Source: Heterostelium multicystogenum
Lineage: Eukaryota > Evosea > Eumycetozoa > Acytosteliales > Acytosteliaceae
Length of the DNA: 64,000 bases
Reading direction: 5' to 3'
NCBI GenBank assembly: GCA_003667245.1
Contig: RCNN01000146.1
Span: 28,048-92,047 of the forward strand
Position 1 is the first letter of the stretch; the number at the start of each line of letters is the position of its first letter. Shown here piece after piece: positions 37,906 to 50,546 of the stretch. A program made the position numbers and the translations under genes. The notes under the pieces were generated by a model. The model searched no databases, had not been told where the DNA came from, and was given only the letters and a program-made list of their open reading frames with translations.

Positions 37906-40275
37906 CTAATGAATTGGAATATCAATTCTGCTGAGTGTTGAAGAAAAAGAAGAGGTGGTTCTCTGCTTCTTTTGGTGGTTGCAAGATGGATTGATTGGAT
38001 TTCCAGAGGCATCAGTTGGTGTTTGATGCAACATTCCAACAGTGGAACTAAATGTTGGGATTTGTTGACGAATAGTGTAGAATTCAAGTTCACTTTCATC
38101 TTCAGCAGTGAAATCGTCATCATCGTCGTCATCGTCACTGAAATAATCGCTATCATCACACTCGATCTCTTCATAATCACTTTCATCGCTATCACTTGTG
38201 CAATAGTTTTCTAATATCATTGACCAAATCAAGTGATCTTTTCAACATATTTGATTTGTTTGGTGATACTGTCTCTGGTATAGGTGATACTAATGGTTGT
38301 TGGTTTACAGCTGGAGCAGGTGATGGTGAGACTGTTGGTGCTGGAACAATGGCTACTGGGGTTGGTGGTGTTGGAGTCGGTTTTTGTTTGAACGATTAGT
38401 TGTTGTGGTTGTTGTTGTGTGTTATCGTTATTAATCTTGTCGCTATTATTAATACCATTGGAACTTTGACTCAGATTTGTCAATTGCTTGTTAGTGTTTG
38501 GCCATTGGTTTTTGGAATTGAGTTGGTTTTTGTTGGTTAGTTGGTAAATTAGTTGGTTTTTGGGAAAGGGATGGAGTGGAGTTGGTTGGAAGTCGGAGAT
38601 TTTGGTTATTATTTATATTGATTTGGTTGGTTTGAAAAGTGGTGGAACCTGTTGAAGTTGTGGTTGTTGTGCTGAAATTTGCTTCTCTGGTTGTTTTTCG
38701 GGTTGTTTCTCTTGTTGTGGAGCTGGTTGATTCTTTTGTTGCATTCTTTTTTGAATTGCCTCCAACACATGGATAGGTTGATATCCAGGCATCTTCTCTG
38801 GCTCAAAGGGTAATGGTTGGTTTGTAAAGAATGGTGAGCGTAATGCTTGCTCGGCAGTCAAACGTTTCTTTGGATTCAATGTAAGAAGTCTTCGAGCAAC
38901 TCTATGAAATCATCGGTAAAGCTGTAGTAGATAATGTTTAGTAAACATGGTTATGAAGACAATGGATGGCAGTTGTTTGGAGGGCATACTTTTTAAATAC
39001 TGTTCTTAATCTACTTGGGGTAAACTTGATTTGTCTGTTGTAGCCAACTGTAGTTTGGTAGTGATGAAACACCAGGCCATACCGATTCAGTTGGAGTACC
39101 ACAGAGTTTACTGATGGCCTCAATTTGTTGTTGTTCGCTATTACCTGGCAGAAATTTCTGGAAGTAACCAATTCAATTAAAAACACAAACCGATCGACCA
39201 CATGTCGACTTCGGGACCATAATGAACAGCACCGAGCAACAACTCTGGTGCACGATACCAAAGAGTGACAACCTGGCTTGAAAATACTGATCTCTTAACA
39301 TATGAGGTAGCAGTACCAAGGTCCACCAATAAACAACAATCCTTTATTATTAACTAAAATATTGGCAGCTATAGGTATTTTTAAATTAGTATTTAATTTT
39401 CAGATGATTTTTGGACAGAACATTTTTGGAATATTTACCTTTGATATCACGATGCATGACACCGCTCTTGTGAATTTCGTTAATTCCTTGGAGCAATTGC
39501 TTGAAATAACACTTAACTTGTGGAATCGAGAAACGGTGCTCACTCAAAAGACCAGAGAGATCATGTTCAAAATATGGAAATACAATATTATACTCATGGG
39601 GTGTGGAAATGACATCGATGATTGGGGTGATATGTGGAATATGCTTCAATTGCATGAGAAGGGTGCATTCTTCCTTTGAGGCGCGATCACTGTCCAATCC
39701 CGATTTAAAATTCTTCAAAGCAACAATTTCATTTGTATCACGTTTAATGGCTTGATATACAGAACTAAAAGTCAAAATAATAATTATTATTAATAAATGT
39801 GAATAAAAATATTTTTAAAGATCGGAAATAATCAAGTGATTATTCGAATTTTTTGAAAATTGATTACGAAAATTGAAAATGACAATTTTACAAAAAATAT
39901 TCCGGAACAGGTGGGATAGAGCATGAGTTTTTTGTTTTTTGAACGAGTGCTGTGGTGTTGTGTTGAATGATCTTTGCTGCAAACGAGGATTGAAGAAAGT
40001 CAAAGAAAGAAAAATAACTAACTACCGAAGCTTGGTAATATCGAAGGTTGAGAGGAAGGTGGAATAAAAAGAAAGAGTCGACTGGTGTTCAGAGGAAGAT
40101 AGACAAAGAAGTAATGTGGTGAGATGTAGTAATTTGAAATTGATACATACCCTGATATACCTTCACCGATCTTGGCCAATACATGATATGACTCATTGAT
40201 TGCTTTGCTAATGAATAAACTTTCGCCACTGATACTTGATAGTGTGGTTGTTGTTGTTGTTGATGATGATGGCAT
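37906..40275 (-). CDS. CDK9/CDK12-like CMGC protein kinase with long acidic tail
   Basis: Exons on the minus strand: 40275-40151, 39764-39439, 39368-38990 and 38921-37906. The Gly loop IGEGISGSVYQA and the Lys in EIVALKNFK are present. [44 protein letters not shown] and [26 protein letters not shown] place it near CDK9/CDK12, kinases of the RNA polymerase II tail. Two oddities: the cyclin-binding PSTAIRE/PITALRE helix is not recognisable ([16 protein letters not shown] instead), and DFG reads as DLG. The tail is Gln/Pro-rich, then strongly acidic ([12 protein letters not shown] and an Asp run). Several indels are inferred (about 39331, 39236, 39210, 39024, 38895, and in the tail near 38610-38480, 38360 and 38212). 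Kinase fold is certain; subfamily less so. Confidence 0.8.
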
Positions 40276-41890
40276 TATGTAATACTGATGGTTAATTGAC
40301 TGACTGTTTTTATTAATTTTTTGTATTTTTTATTATTGCTTATATTATTATTATAAAGTGTGACTGATATTATTATTATTTGTATTGATAATCTCTAACA
40401 CTTGATTACTAATAATTGGTGAAATATGAATTCAATCAAGTTGCTAAAACAACCTGAAGGTCGATACAAAACTACTGACTTAATTATAGAGTTATAATTA
40501 ATTGATTGATGATATATATATAGTTATTACAATAGTGATGGTAAGTCGTTATTGTAATGATGAGAAATGTGGACGATGCTTGTCTATAACCAACAAAATT
40601 TAACTCTATAGCAGCACAATAGTAGATTTAGTCAATTGTTATGATTGTTTGGTTTTGGTTTGATTTGGTTTTTTTTTAATGGGGATTTTTAAGAGAGAAT
40701 TAATGAGTGGTGGTGTAAACTGAAGTGTAATTGTTGTTGGGGGTGTTCTGAAGTGATACGAGATGTTGAGTTCACTGGTGTGTGGTGTAAATGTATATTA
40801 GATAAGTGGGTTAGGTGATAATTCGTTAAGATAAGATTTTAAAAGAATTATTTTTTGTTTTTTGTTTTTTTGTATTTTAATTATTATGTTATTATTTATG
40901 TTGTTTTTCTACTTGATCAAACTATGCTCAATCTTGACAATTGGTTAACTATCAATGTCAATCTATCTATTAATAAATAATAAATAAATGAGAATAGGGA
41001 GGTAAAGTAGGTCGGTAGTTAGGTGTGATGTGATTGTGTGTGTGTGATGTTATTGTGATGTTGGTGGCTTAGAAGTGAAGCAGAGATAGATCTATCTAAA
41101 CTTTAGGAATTGGGCAAACTCTGAGCGAAGGAAAGAGAAACCAATGTACTAGAATAACTAAAACGAATTGAATTGATATTTATTCTTTTTGATATAAAGG
41201 TAAAATGGTTTGCTTTTGGTTTGTTTGATGTTTTTTAAAGTTTGTAATAAATATATGAATAATATATAGTTAATAAATAGGTGATGTATATTTTTGTATT
41301 TTTTTATTGTAGAATATTATTCTATATGTTCTCTCTTTCCTTTCTGTGTATCTCTGCTTACTGCTTGTTTGTTTTGGAAAACAAAAACAAAAAGAGAAAG
41401 ACGCCTTGAAACAATTTTATCATACCAACATTTGTCACGTATAAATTTATTTTTTTTTATTTTTAATTAAAAAAAGGGATTTTTTGTGATGATCATAAAA
41501 TTTACTCAAAACCTAAAAAATGCCAAATTCAATGAGTGGCTATTTCGACTGATTATTTTTGTGTGAGTCAGCTATGGGTGATTTGTTTTAAAAATGTTGG
41601 AAAAAATATGAAAAAACAAACGAAATCCAAACCGAGTGGAATCATTTTCATATATTTGCGTTCCATCTTTAAAGCTGCAAAAATAGAAAATTCAGATTTA
41701 TATTTTAATTTTTTTTATTTATTTTTGTTGGATTTGGTTGGGACTGCTTCCAAACTAAATTTATAGACAGAGGTTGTTAGATAGGTAAGTAGGTAAGATT
41801 GTTAGGAAATGATTGGTTGGGTTGAGGTTGTTTGACCAGAGAAAGAATTTCCGATGTTGTTTGATTGTGATTGATGTTATTGTTTGAATT
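40276..41890. other. Intergenic spacer
   Basis: 1.6 kb between NOT3 and the CDK-like gene, both minus strand. T-rich and A-rich runs dominate. The small frame at 41536-41766 looks like chance. It should contain the CDK-like promoter and the NOT3 3' end. Confidence 0.45.
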
Positions 41891-44652
41891 CTATTTCTCG
41901 AGGAATCTATATTCAAATGTGAATTCAGTTTTCTTTCTTTGACACCAACCGGTTTCGTAGTCGAAATAGACATATGTACCGCTGCTCGTAGTCGTTTGTG
42001 ATTTCCTTTGGCTCCTCATGTCGGCGGAACCATGTCAGATACTTCTTGTGGTATCTCCAGCCCTGCTTCTTGAGCTCACGAGCTGCCAAGAATTGTTGGT
42101 AGGTTCCTTGCTTAAAGTAAAAAGATAAAGAAGAGTGGATCGATTTCAAACTTTTCAAAGATGGCTGGTTGGTCGAATATGGGCAGTGGGATGGGTGGAT
42201 AGTAGCTGGGTGTTTTGCTTGGGGTTCTTTGGTAAATATGGTTGCTGACGCTCGTAGTCTTTGTATTCTGGTACGTATTTAAAGCTGGTTTCCATCATGA
42301 CACGGGTGATCGACAGGTTCTCCTCGTAGTTTTGTGAGGAGTTGCATCTTTGAGGACAGTGGGTCTGATTGGTGAGAGAATCCTACACCTCCATTTTGTT
42401 TCATTCTGGATTCTAGACATTTGTGGCCGATGACAACTCTGCCAGGGTTCCAGGTACAGATTGGAGCTTGTATCAAATGTTTCGTTGTTCTTAATATCAT
42501 CAGCATTGTCACCTCCGATTCCAGGTGGGGAGGGCGATGATCCGTGTGGAGGTGAATTTGATTTCATTATATTTTAATTGTCCAAATGTATCTTTTACTA
42601 TACATAAAATGAGATAAGGTTTAGTATTCAAAGTAAACAAGAAAATGGTAAAATTAACATACCACTGTCTACAATCATCTTTAAGTTGATATGGGTATTG
42701 TTGTTGTCCAACATTTTCTGGTGTTTCGCATGTTAAATTGTTGCTGTTGTTGTTGTTGTTGCTGCTGTTGCTGTTGTTGCTGTTGTTGTTGCTGTTGTTG
42801 TTGGGCAGCAGCGGCGGCAGCTTGCTGTTGTGCAGCCATTTGCTGTTGAATGTGGGCAGCAGCAGTAACTTGACTCATTTGTTGTTGGTGCATTTGAAGT
42901 CGTTGTGCCATTGGAAGGTTACCTGGCAAGTTAGGATTTAGATTTGGTTGTGGGTTGTGGGATTTGGTTGAAGCTGCGATGGTGTTGATACTGTATTGGA
43001 TTGGTTGGTGTTGGGCTTGTTTGGTTTGCTGGTTGACTCTGGAGTAGCTTTAATATTGGGATTTAGTTACAGATGAGAAGGTAGGTGATGGTGTTGAGTT
43101 TCTCGAGTTTTTGGGATTGTTTGGGTAATGTGCTGGTGTTGTTTGGATTAATATTAACAGCGGGTGGCGATGATATTCTCTCGATTTTGTTGGTTGGGTT
43201 GTTGGAGGAAGAGGACGATAGCGATGGCGATGGATTTGGTTGATTCTGGCTGGATGGTTTGTTGGCGGATGCTGTGGTCGATGCGGTCGCGGTTGGTGTC
43301 ACACTTGTGGTGGGCTGGGGTGCAATTGTGGGTGAAGATGCTTGTGTTGCTGAAGGAGTAGCAATATTGCTGCTTTCCATCATCGCCGGTGTTGGTGTCG
43401 CCATTGTTTTCATTGTCAGACTCTGATGAAATACGAAAATCTTCATCATCACTTTCGTCAATCGACAAATCATATCATCATCTCCCAAATTAGCAGTTTG
43501 ATATCTTCAAATTGGAATCCGCTATATATTTCCTCTGGTTCTTCATTGTTTTCATCCTATTTAAATTATGTTAGTTAATGGATTCCTAATCTCTGTTTTA
43601 GGTGGTTTGATTGATTCGTTTCAACCTACTTCATAGTTATCGATATAATATTCTACACTGTCTTTTATCTTTTCTATTTCCTCTGCAGAGATCTTGTCGT
43701 TCTCCATTGCACGTCTCAGCAACTCGAGGGCACGCAAATGGTAGGATGGTGTTCCAGATACTTTTGTATTGATTCTACTTTTGACGATTCTGTCTTTCTC
43801 TTTCTTACGGGGATATTCTCAATATCGGTTTCGAAAACTTTCAATCTGCGACTTTAGACTGTTGATTGCTTTGCCAGCCCAATATCTAACCTGTATCTTT
43901 GCGTCGTTTTCCTTTGGTGTGTGACCGAGTCTTCTTTAGAGTATGCTTTTGTCTTTGTTTCTTTTTCACAAACTTTGAATTGTTCCATTTTCTAAGCGAT
44001 ACAATAATAAAGATTAGTTATATATACAATTGATTCATTCATAGGAGATTGACTGAGTATTTTAGGTTATTATCCTCTAAATTGATGAGTGGTTGGGTTA
44101 TGTTGATTGATTGATTGATTGAATTTACCTGTTCAACTAATTTCCTATATTCCATTAAAGATGCTTTATTCTTAACTTCGTTATTTGTCAGCCAATTCTT
44201 TATTTGGTCTCTGTAACGCTGTAGTTTCTTTATTTCTTTTTTAAGATCTCCTTCATATTTGTCCTTTTGATTAGAGCTGGTGGCAGCATATACCTTTTTA
44301 AGTATAGCATCGAATTCAACAACTCCTTCTGCCACCTTCTTTAGTGTCTTATCAATTTCACCTAAATAATATTAGAATCAAATGTTAATATTCTTGCATC
44401 AAGGAATCTACAAAACAAATTTATATAGACAAAGCAAACTAACTAAACTAGGACGTATATTCTATTATACCGAAAGTATGATGTATAACCAATCAGTACA
44501 GACACTCTCATCAATCAAATGTTATCATATGATAATTATGATGTTCATTTGATATGACAAACCGTTGATGTTGATATTTGGTTATCAATCGATTGATCGA
44601 TGTTGTTGCGGTGTGGATGGTCTGACATACCTTGAAGTTTCCTCACATTCAT
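41891..44652 (-). CDS. CCR4-NOT complex subunit 3 (NOT3/CNOT3)
   Basis: Five exons on the minus strand: 44652-44631 (MNVRKLQ), 44361-44129, 43991-43630, 43556-42663 and 42597-41891. The N-terminal Not3 domain matches CNOT3 closely: [55 protein letters not shown] and [10 protein letters not shown] long low-complexity middle (acidic, Ser/Thr/Pro-rich, Ala/Gln with about 20 Gln) follows. The C-terminal NOT box ends the protein ([50 protein letters not shown]). NOT3 is a scaffold of the CCR4-NOT deadenylase and links it to translation and decapping. Indels are inferred in exons 3 to 5 (for example near 43930, 43860, 43460, 43370, 42230 and 41990). The 22-nt first exon is chosen by exact alignment with the CNOT3 N-terminus. 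Confidence 0.85.
42733..42815. repeat. CAG/CAA (polyglutamine) repeat within NOT3
   Basis: The minus strand reads mixed CAA/CAG codons for about 20 glutamines, preceded by an Ala-rich stretch. The plus strand shows the matching TTG/CTG run, which produces a spurious poly-Leu frame. Confidence 0.9.
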
Positions 44653-47516
44653 TTTGTATGTACAAAGTGATTATAATTAATATAAAATAAATATAACTAT
44701 TAAATTCAACCAAGCATGCTTGATGATGTTAACATTCATGAATAATTTTTTTAACAAAAATATTTTTGTTTTTTTTTTTTTTTTGTTTTCAAACAATTAT
44801 TTGCCTTGTTTTGGTTGTCTATCAATCAAATATATTATTATTTGTTTTATATTTTCACAATTGTTCTTATTTTTAGATTTATTTAGAGATACCTTTTAAT
44901 ACAAATATGAATAGTAATACCTAATCCCAATTTCATAAAATTCATAATATGCGATTAATAGACTTGCAGATGGTTTTTATAAAAATATGTAATTAAAATG
45001 TAATAATTTTTATGTTTTAAAACAAATAAAATCATAGTCTGACAATATAAAAGTTCGATTTGTTGTACATATTTCAATAGTGTATAAATTGTTGATATTT
45101 GTATATTCAAAATATTAGTATATAATAATAAATTTCCTTTTTGTCTAACAAAGAAATAGAATAATGTATACACCATGTTGTCAAGAGATTTTAAATTCAC
45201 TCTTGAAGTAATCTTTTGGAACTAAAAACTAGTAATTCAAATTCGGTTTCAATTTCAAATTCAATTCCATTAATCATAAGTAATCAGTCGTCATCGGAGT
45301 TTGAATTAATTTAGATCAATCATTCTATCTTTTATTAGTTTGCTTTTGATTTCAGGAAAACACTAAAAAATTATTAAAAATAAAGTTTACTATTAACTTT
45401 GCAATCGTACCAATTGTTGGTAATTGGTAATGTAAACATGAATGTACTAATTCAATTAGGAAGGGAGAATTCTCGAAGGTATATTGGTATTACAATATTA
45501 TTATAGTATTAGAATGTCATCATTTGTGGGGCGACTCTGTTTAATAAATAATGACAGGAGTGTAAGTGGTGTGGGAGTGTTATAGATTAGATTACTAGTT
45601 TTAAACGGTAAAACAAAATTCGATTCAACTGCGTATATTGGATGAATTCTTGTTTAATGCCGTTTATATTTCCTTTTCTTCATATTTAAATATTTTTTAA
45701 TTATGTTGATTTGAATGGGAATAATTATTGTTTTATCAAATTAAAATGTTATTGTTTTTACAAAATCGGATCGAAGCAGTCAATTTTATAGAGATGGTTG
45801 ATGCTAATTTACCCAAAAAAGTAAATCAATGACAGGATTTGGGTCAAGCCCGAATTTTTTGTTTTTGAGTGCAAAATGAAATTGAACCACCAATAAGAAC
45901 TTTTGAAAACATATTAATCCAAAAGTAGAAATAGAATGTGCTAATTTAGATATTTCATTCTAACTTGTTAGAGGGTGATTAACTTTATTCAATTTACAAC
46001 AATTATTAATAATCCTTTCTAATATTATTTCTAAATTTCAATATTTTCAATTTAATAAAGTTAAACCTATAAATACTACATCAACTTTGTTGGATCTTTT
46101 TATCAAACATTAATTCAATTCAATTCAATTCATAAAGATTAATATAATCTTAACTATTAATTTTTTGTATATACATATATTATTTCTTTTCTAATTATTA
46201 TTACTAAATTAAATGTAAGTAAAAATGATCTTTAATTGAAAATATTTTTATATTCATTTCAAATACATGTTGATTTTGGATATTTACCAAAATGTACTTG
46301 TACACAATCCAAACCACATTGCTCAATTTAAGCATCAAATTTGAATTTTTTCATTGCAAACAATGAAATTTTCATGTACAACATGAAAAACGCTTATTTT
46401 ACATCCAAGTGTGTTGGGTTAAATGTGTATTTTAAACTAATATATGGAAATTTGTGTTCAGTGGTGTCAATATGTGTGTGTAATTTAATTTATTATTTCT
46501 ATAATCATCATCGATTGCCGAAGTTATATAATTATCAAAAATAAAACCCTCCCATACACTCCTTTCCCCCACCTTCATCATTCCAAATAATAACATGTTT
46601 GACTGGAGTGGATGGATACAAGGATGAATGATGAATGATGATTTAATAATTGAAAATATCATTTAAATAAGGGTCAGGATTGTCTTTGAGCTTACCCAAC
46701 AAGCACAAACAGCAAAGAAATTGTGGAAATTACAATTTGTAGTTAATTACTTTAGGTTGAGTAAAGTAGTTTTTAATTTGCATTATTGGTATGTTCTGTC
46801 TACTTATTCAAAATAATAATCTATTCTAGTTGTTATTGTTGTTATTTGTATTATTTTATTCCACTTGTATTATTGTTTATTAGGTGATTATATATTTTTA
46901 ATTATTTTATTAATCTATTTGTTAAAAGAATAGCAATATTATTCATTTAACTAAAATTAGTAAGTCTTGATTTTAATTGTCTCGTATATGTATGTTTAAA
47001 TATTATTATTATTATTAGGTTATTGTATTACTAATAATGTCATTTGCTCGTAATATGTTGTTTAAGTGATCATCTGATCTCTTTGGTTTGTTTAATAAAA
47101 ATAAATACAACCATCTTCTTATCTCTGATTGGTGTGCTTGTTGTTGTTGTTGTATTTGTTTGTTTTTTGTTTAAATTGTCTTACAAAGCTTTTGTATAAA
47201 ATAATAATCATCATATCTTTGTTGTTGATGCTGTTGTTGGTTGTTAGATTACACATATTATCTATAACCAAAACCTCATTCAAATATTTTATAATTTATT
47301 ATTTTAATCTAAACGATTCTAAATTATTAATAAAATATTAATATTGTTCAATTTTATTTAATTCTATTTAGTAATTGGAAATTCCCTGTATAAATTACTT
47401 CAACATTCAAATTATTTATTCACTATACCCAATCAAGTCAAGAAAAACTCTATCCAAATCAGAAATTCGAAATTATTTCTATATCAAGTTAATCTTAAAT
47501 TAAAATCAATACAACA
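44653..47516. other. Long divergent intergenic region
   Basis: 2.9 kb between NOT3 (-) and isocitrate lyase (+). It is extremely AT-rich and includes an ATTCA-unit array at 46111-46131. Open frames at 44955-45200, 46341-46544 and 47129-47341 are short, hydrophobic or AT-driven and lack family resemblance. I see no RNA gene. Confidence 0.5.
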
Positions 47517-48914
47517 ATGGAAATGGACAACAAAAATAACATGCAGTTAATTAAAGATAGAATGAGAGAGGAGGCCAAGGCATTGCAGAAGGAATGGGAT
47601 ACCAATCCAAGATGGAAGGGTGTCCAACGTGACTACTCTGCAGAGGAAGTCGTCCGTCTCCGTGGTTCCTTTAGAGAGGAGTACTCAATTGCCCAAAAGG
47701 GTGCTGAGAAACTCTGGGAAATGTTGAACGACAAGAACAGCTTCGTTCCAGCTTTGGGTGCCCTCACAGGAAATCAAGCTATCCAAATGGTCCGCTCTGG
47801 TCTCAAGTCCATCTACTTGAGTGGTTGGCAAACTGCTGCCGACAACAACACCTCCGGTCAGATGTATCCAGATCAATCGTTGTATGCTGTAAACAGTGTA
47901 CCAGAACTCGTCAGAAGAATCAACAACGCCCTAAGACGTCGTGACCAAATCGAGTGGAGCGAAGGAAATTTAGAACACAACTACTTACCAACCCCAATCG
48001 TTGCCGATGCCGAAGCAGGTTTTGGTGGTCCATTGAACGCATTCGAGCTTATGAAGGGTATGATTGAAGCCGGAGCATCTGGAGTTCACTGGGAGGACCA
48101 ATTGGCCTCAGAGAAGAAGTGTGGTCATATGGGTGGAAAAGTGTGCATTCCAACCAGCCAACACATTAGAACACTCACTGCCGCTCGTTTAGCTGCCGAT
48201 GTCATGGGTGTCCCAACAATTATCGTTGCCAGAACCGACTCTCTTGGAGCAAATCTTTTGACCTCAGACATTGATGCTAGAGACAAGAAACACTTGAATG
48301 GAAAGAGAACCATCGAAGGTTACTTTGAAGTAAACAAAGGAATAGATGTCGCCATTGATCGTGCTCTTGCCTACGCTCCATATTGCGATTTGCTTTGGAT
48401 GGAAACTTCCACTCCAAACATTGAGCTTGCCAAGAAATTCGCCGATGGAATCCATGCCAAGTATCCTGGAAAGTTACTTGCTTACAATTGCTCTCCATCA
48501 TTCCACTGGAAACAACACTTGTCTTCTGAGCAAATTGCCACCTTCCAACAAGATCTTAGCAAGCTTGGATACAAGTTCCAATTCATTACTCTTGCTGGTT
48601 TCCACGCATTGAATCTCTCCATGTTCGAGTTAGCTAACGAATATGTATCCAAGGGTATGACTGCCTACGTCAAGCTCCAAGAAAAGGAATTCTCACTAGA
48701 GAAGATGGGATACACTGCCACCCGTCATCAACGTGAGGTAGGTACTGGATACTTTGACAATGTTTCTCAAGTGATCTCTGGAGGTAAATCATCGACTCTT
48801 GCATTGGTTGGATCAACAGAGGAAGAGCAATTCGATGAACATGTCGAATCACACAAGAAGAAGAAGCTTGAAACACCAACAAACGGACATCACTCATCGA
48901 CCGCACAAGTTTGA
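47517..48914 (+). CDS. Isocitrate lyase, short (bacterial-type) form
   Basis: Intronless, 465 residues. Catalytic landmarks: the signature KKCGHMGGK with the active-site Cys (near residue 200), [33 protein letters not shown] and [10 protein letters not shown]. The enzyme cleaves isocitrate to glyoxylate and succinate, the first step of the glyoxylate bypass. The core matches bacterial isocitrate lyases (about 430 residues) rather than the longer fungal and plant enzymes, which carry an extra domain of roughly 100 residues. A polar, charged C-terminal tail of about 35 residues follows, ending TAQV, so no peroxisomal SKL-type signal is present. Codon use is richer in C/G-ending codons than in its neighbours, compatible with high expression. 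ATG at 47517 follows a typical A-rich leader. Confidence 0.94.
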   Translation: MEMDNKNNMQLIKDRMREEAKALQKEWDTNPRWKGVQRDYSAEEVVRLRGSFREEYSIAQKGAEKLWEMLNDKNSFVPALGALTGNQAIQMVRSGLKSIYLSGWQTAADNNTSGQMYPDQSLYAVNSVPELVRRINNALRRRDQIEWSEGNLEHNYLPTPIVADAEAGFGGPLNAFELMKGMIEAGASGVHWEDQLASEKKCGHMGGKVCIPTSQHIRTLTAARLAADVMGVPTIIVARTDSLGANLLTSDIDARDKKHLNGKRTIEGYFEVNKGIDVAIDRALAYAPYCDLLWMETSTPNIELAKKFADGIHAKYPGKLLAYNCSPSFHWKQHLSSEQIATFQQDLSKLGYKFQFITLAGFHALNLSMFELANEYVSKGMTAYVKLQEKEFSLEKMGYTATRHQREVGTGYFDNVSQVISGGKSSTLALVGSTEEEQFDEHVESHKKKKLETPTNGHHSSTAQV

Positions 48915-49082
48915 GAGCCAAGCCTAAATCCTAAAATAACTTAAATAAATTATAATTTTGTTTTATTATATAAATAAACCAATTAAAGCTTTGTTTGTGA
49001 AAGAAAAAAAAGTAGATATCGTGGAATCGATTCCACAATATATACTTGTATTATTTGTTTGTATTTATATGATTGAAGGTTA

Positions 49083-49922
49083 TTAACAACAACCTGATTT
49101 CTTGTTATTATTTGACATATTTACACCCGATTGATCACCATTGACTTCATTGGGATATTTCCTATAAAAATTGTCAGCGATCGCATACAAAAGCTCCTGT
49201 ACACCTTCACCAGTCTTTGCAGATGTTTCAAATGTTGCGATGGGATTATATTTTTCTACTATTAAATCGATATCCTCTTTAGAGATTGCTCTTTTTGTAC
49301 CATCCCTTATTAAATCCACTAGAAAAATCAATTGAATTAGTTTTGAAACATGATCATATAGATGTATAACGTACATTTAGTTCCAACAATATAAATATCA
49401 ATATTTGGTTCGCTAACAGTCAGTTCGTCTATCCAAAAATTAACTTTTTCCAATGATTTATCATTTGTCAAATCTATCCATTTTAATTTGTTAGTAAGCA
49501 AATTTAGGTAAACGACAGATCAAAATCTGATACAAACCATAACATAGAATGGCTGCTCTTGCTCTTCTATAATAGGATCTATTTACAGCTTCATAACGCT
49601 CTAATGATATGAGATGTTAAGAGAGTAAGCACCCAGACATAATCTAGCTGAAATTGAAATATCAACATACCTGTTCCGGCAGTATCCCAAATTCCTAATA
49701 AAACCTCAACATTATTTCCAACATTAACTCTTTTTGCGGAATATGCACCACCTACTGTCTATAGAATATATCGAATGATTAATATTAATACAAACTCAAC
49801 CAAATGAGTTAATTTACCATGACAGAATGTTCAAACTGATTTGAAATGAATCTAGTGACTAAACAACTCTTTCCGACGGAACTAAGTCCTAAAACTACTA
49901 CTTTGACATCTCCTTTTGACAT
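49083..49922 (-). CDS. Rab24-like small GTPase
   Basis: Five exons on the minus strand, starting at ATG 49922 and ending at 49083 (exon 1 49922-49818, exon 2 49758-49671, then exons near 49600-49539, 49497-49375 and 49320-49083). The G motifs are G1 GLSSVGKS, the switch I Thr in TVGGAYSAK, G3 WDTAGTERYE, G4 GTKLD and G5 ETSAKTGE, with the prenylation tail SGCC. TVGGAYSAK and YYRRARAAILCYDLTN resemble Rab24/Rab20, a group linked to autophagy and endosomal traffic; ordinary Rabs have TIGVDF. WDTAG keeps Thr before GERY-type sequence, so switch II is near standard. The gene converges on isocitrate lyase with 168 bp between stop codons. Middle exon limits are approximate. Confidence 0.8.
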
Positions 49923-50546
49923 GATTATTTTGTTTTCTGATATATAAGTGAATATAATATAAAATGATGCTTCGTTGAATGAATCTAACCTAACATACTC
50001 TAATCTAACCAACTTCTAAAAAAAACCACTGTTTTAAATATATCAAACTAACTAATTATAATGAGTAATAATAATAATAACAGTATTTTAAGATAATGAC
50101 AAGTATTTAAAAGTAATATAATAATATTGTATTTGTAGTAGTAGTAGTGGTAATAATAATAATAATATAAATTTTACAGTCTGTTTTACTTTTAGTAACA
50201 AATTCTTAGAGAACAAGAACAACAGTAAGTAGGGGGTAATAATAAAATAAAAACAACACCCTGTAATATCATTTAAAATTTCAAAATAGTTTTTGTTTTG
50301 ATTTTTTATTAGTTGTTGTGTCGTTTTTTTTAAAGTTTGTGGGGAATAGGAATACATTCACGACCACGACTGCACACATTATTGTTGTTGTCAATTCAAG
50401 CAAAGGAAAATTCATATTCATTCAATTCTATTTATATTCGTTACAACAACAACACTTTTTACATATCTAATTTTACATTTTATTGTATTGATACTATACT
50501 ATACAGTATAAATAATTTATAGAATATCTTCAATAATATTAATATA
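49923..50546. other. Divergent intergenic region
   Basis: About 620 bp between the Rab-like gene (-) and guanylate kinase (+), composed of A/T and TTA/GTA short-unit runs. A frame at 50088-50357 (-) is an AT-driven artefact. No distinct element was found. Confidence 0.45.

Noticed and set aside
8386..39764. Programmed frameshifting or RNA editing as the cause of the many frame breaks
   Set aside because: Slips go in both directions, favour homopolymers, share no common shift motif and are missing from several long genes. Consensus error explains them better.
42738..42941. Plus-strand poly-Leu open frame
   Set aside because: Antisense shadow of the polyglutamine tract of NOT3.
14664..44652. 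Functional cluster of RNA-processing genes (CBP80, USB1, RtcB, CDK-like, NOT3)
   Set aside because: They lie on both strands, are interspersed with vault, RasGAP, membrane and kinase genes, and share no visible regulatory sequence. Eukaryotic gene order gives no support for a joint system.
49021..49036. 16-bp perfect palindrome GTGGAATCGATTCCAC between isocitrate lyase and the Rab-like gene
   Set aside because: In a 64-kb AT-biased window one or two palindromes of this size are expected by chance, and nothing ties it to regulation.
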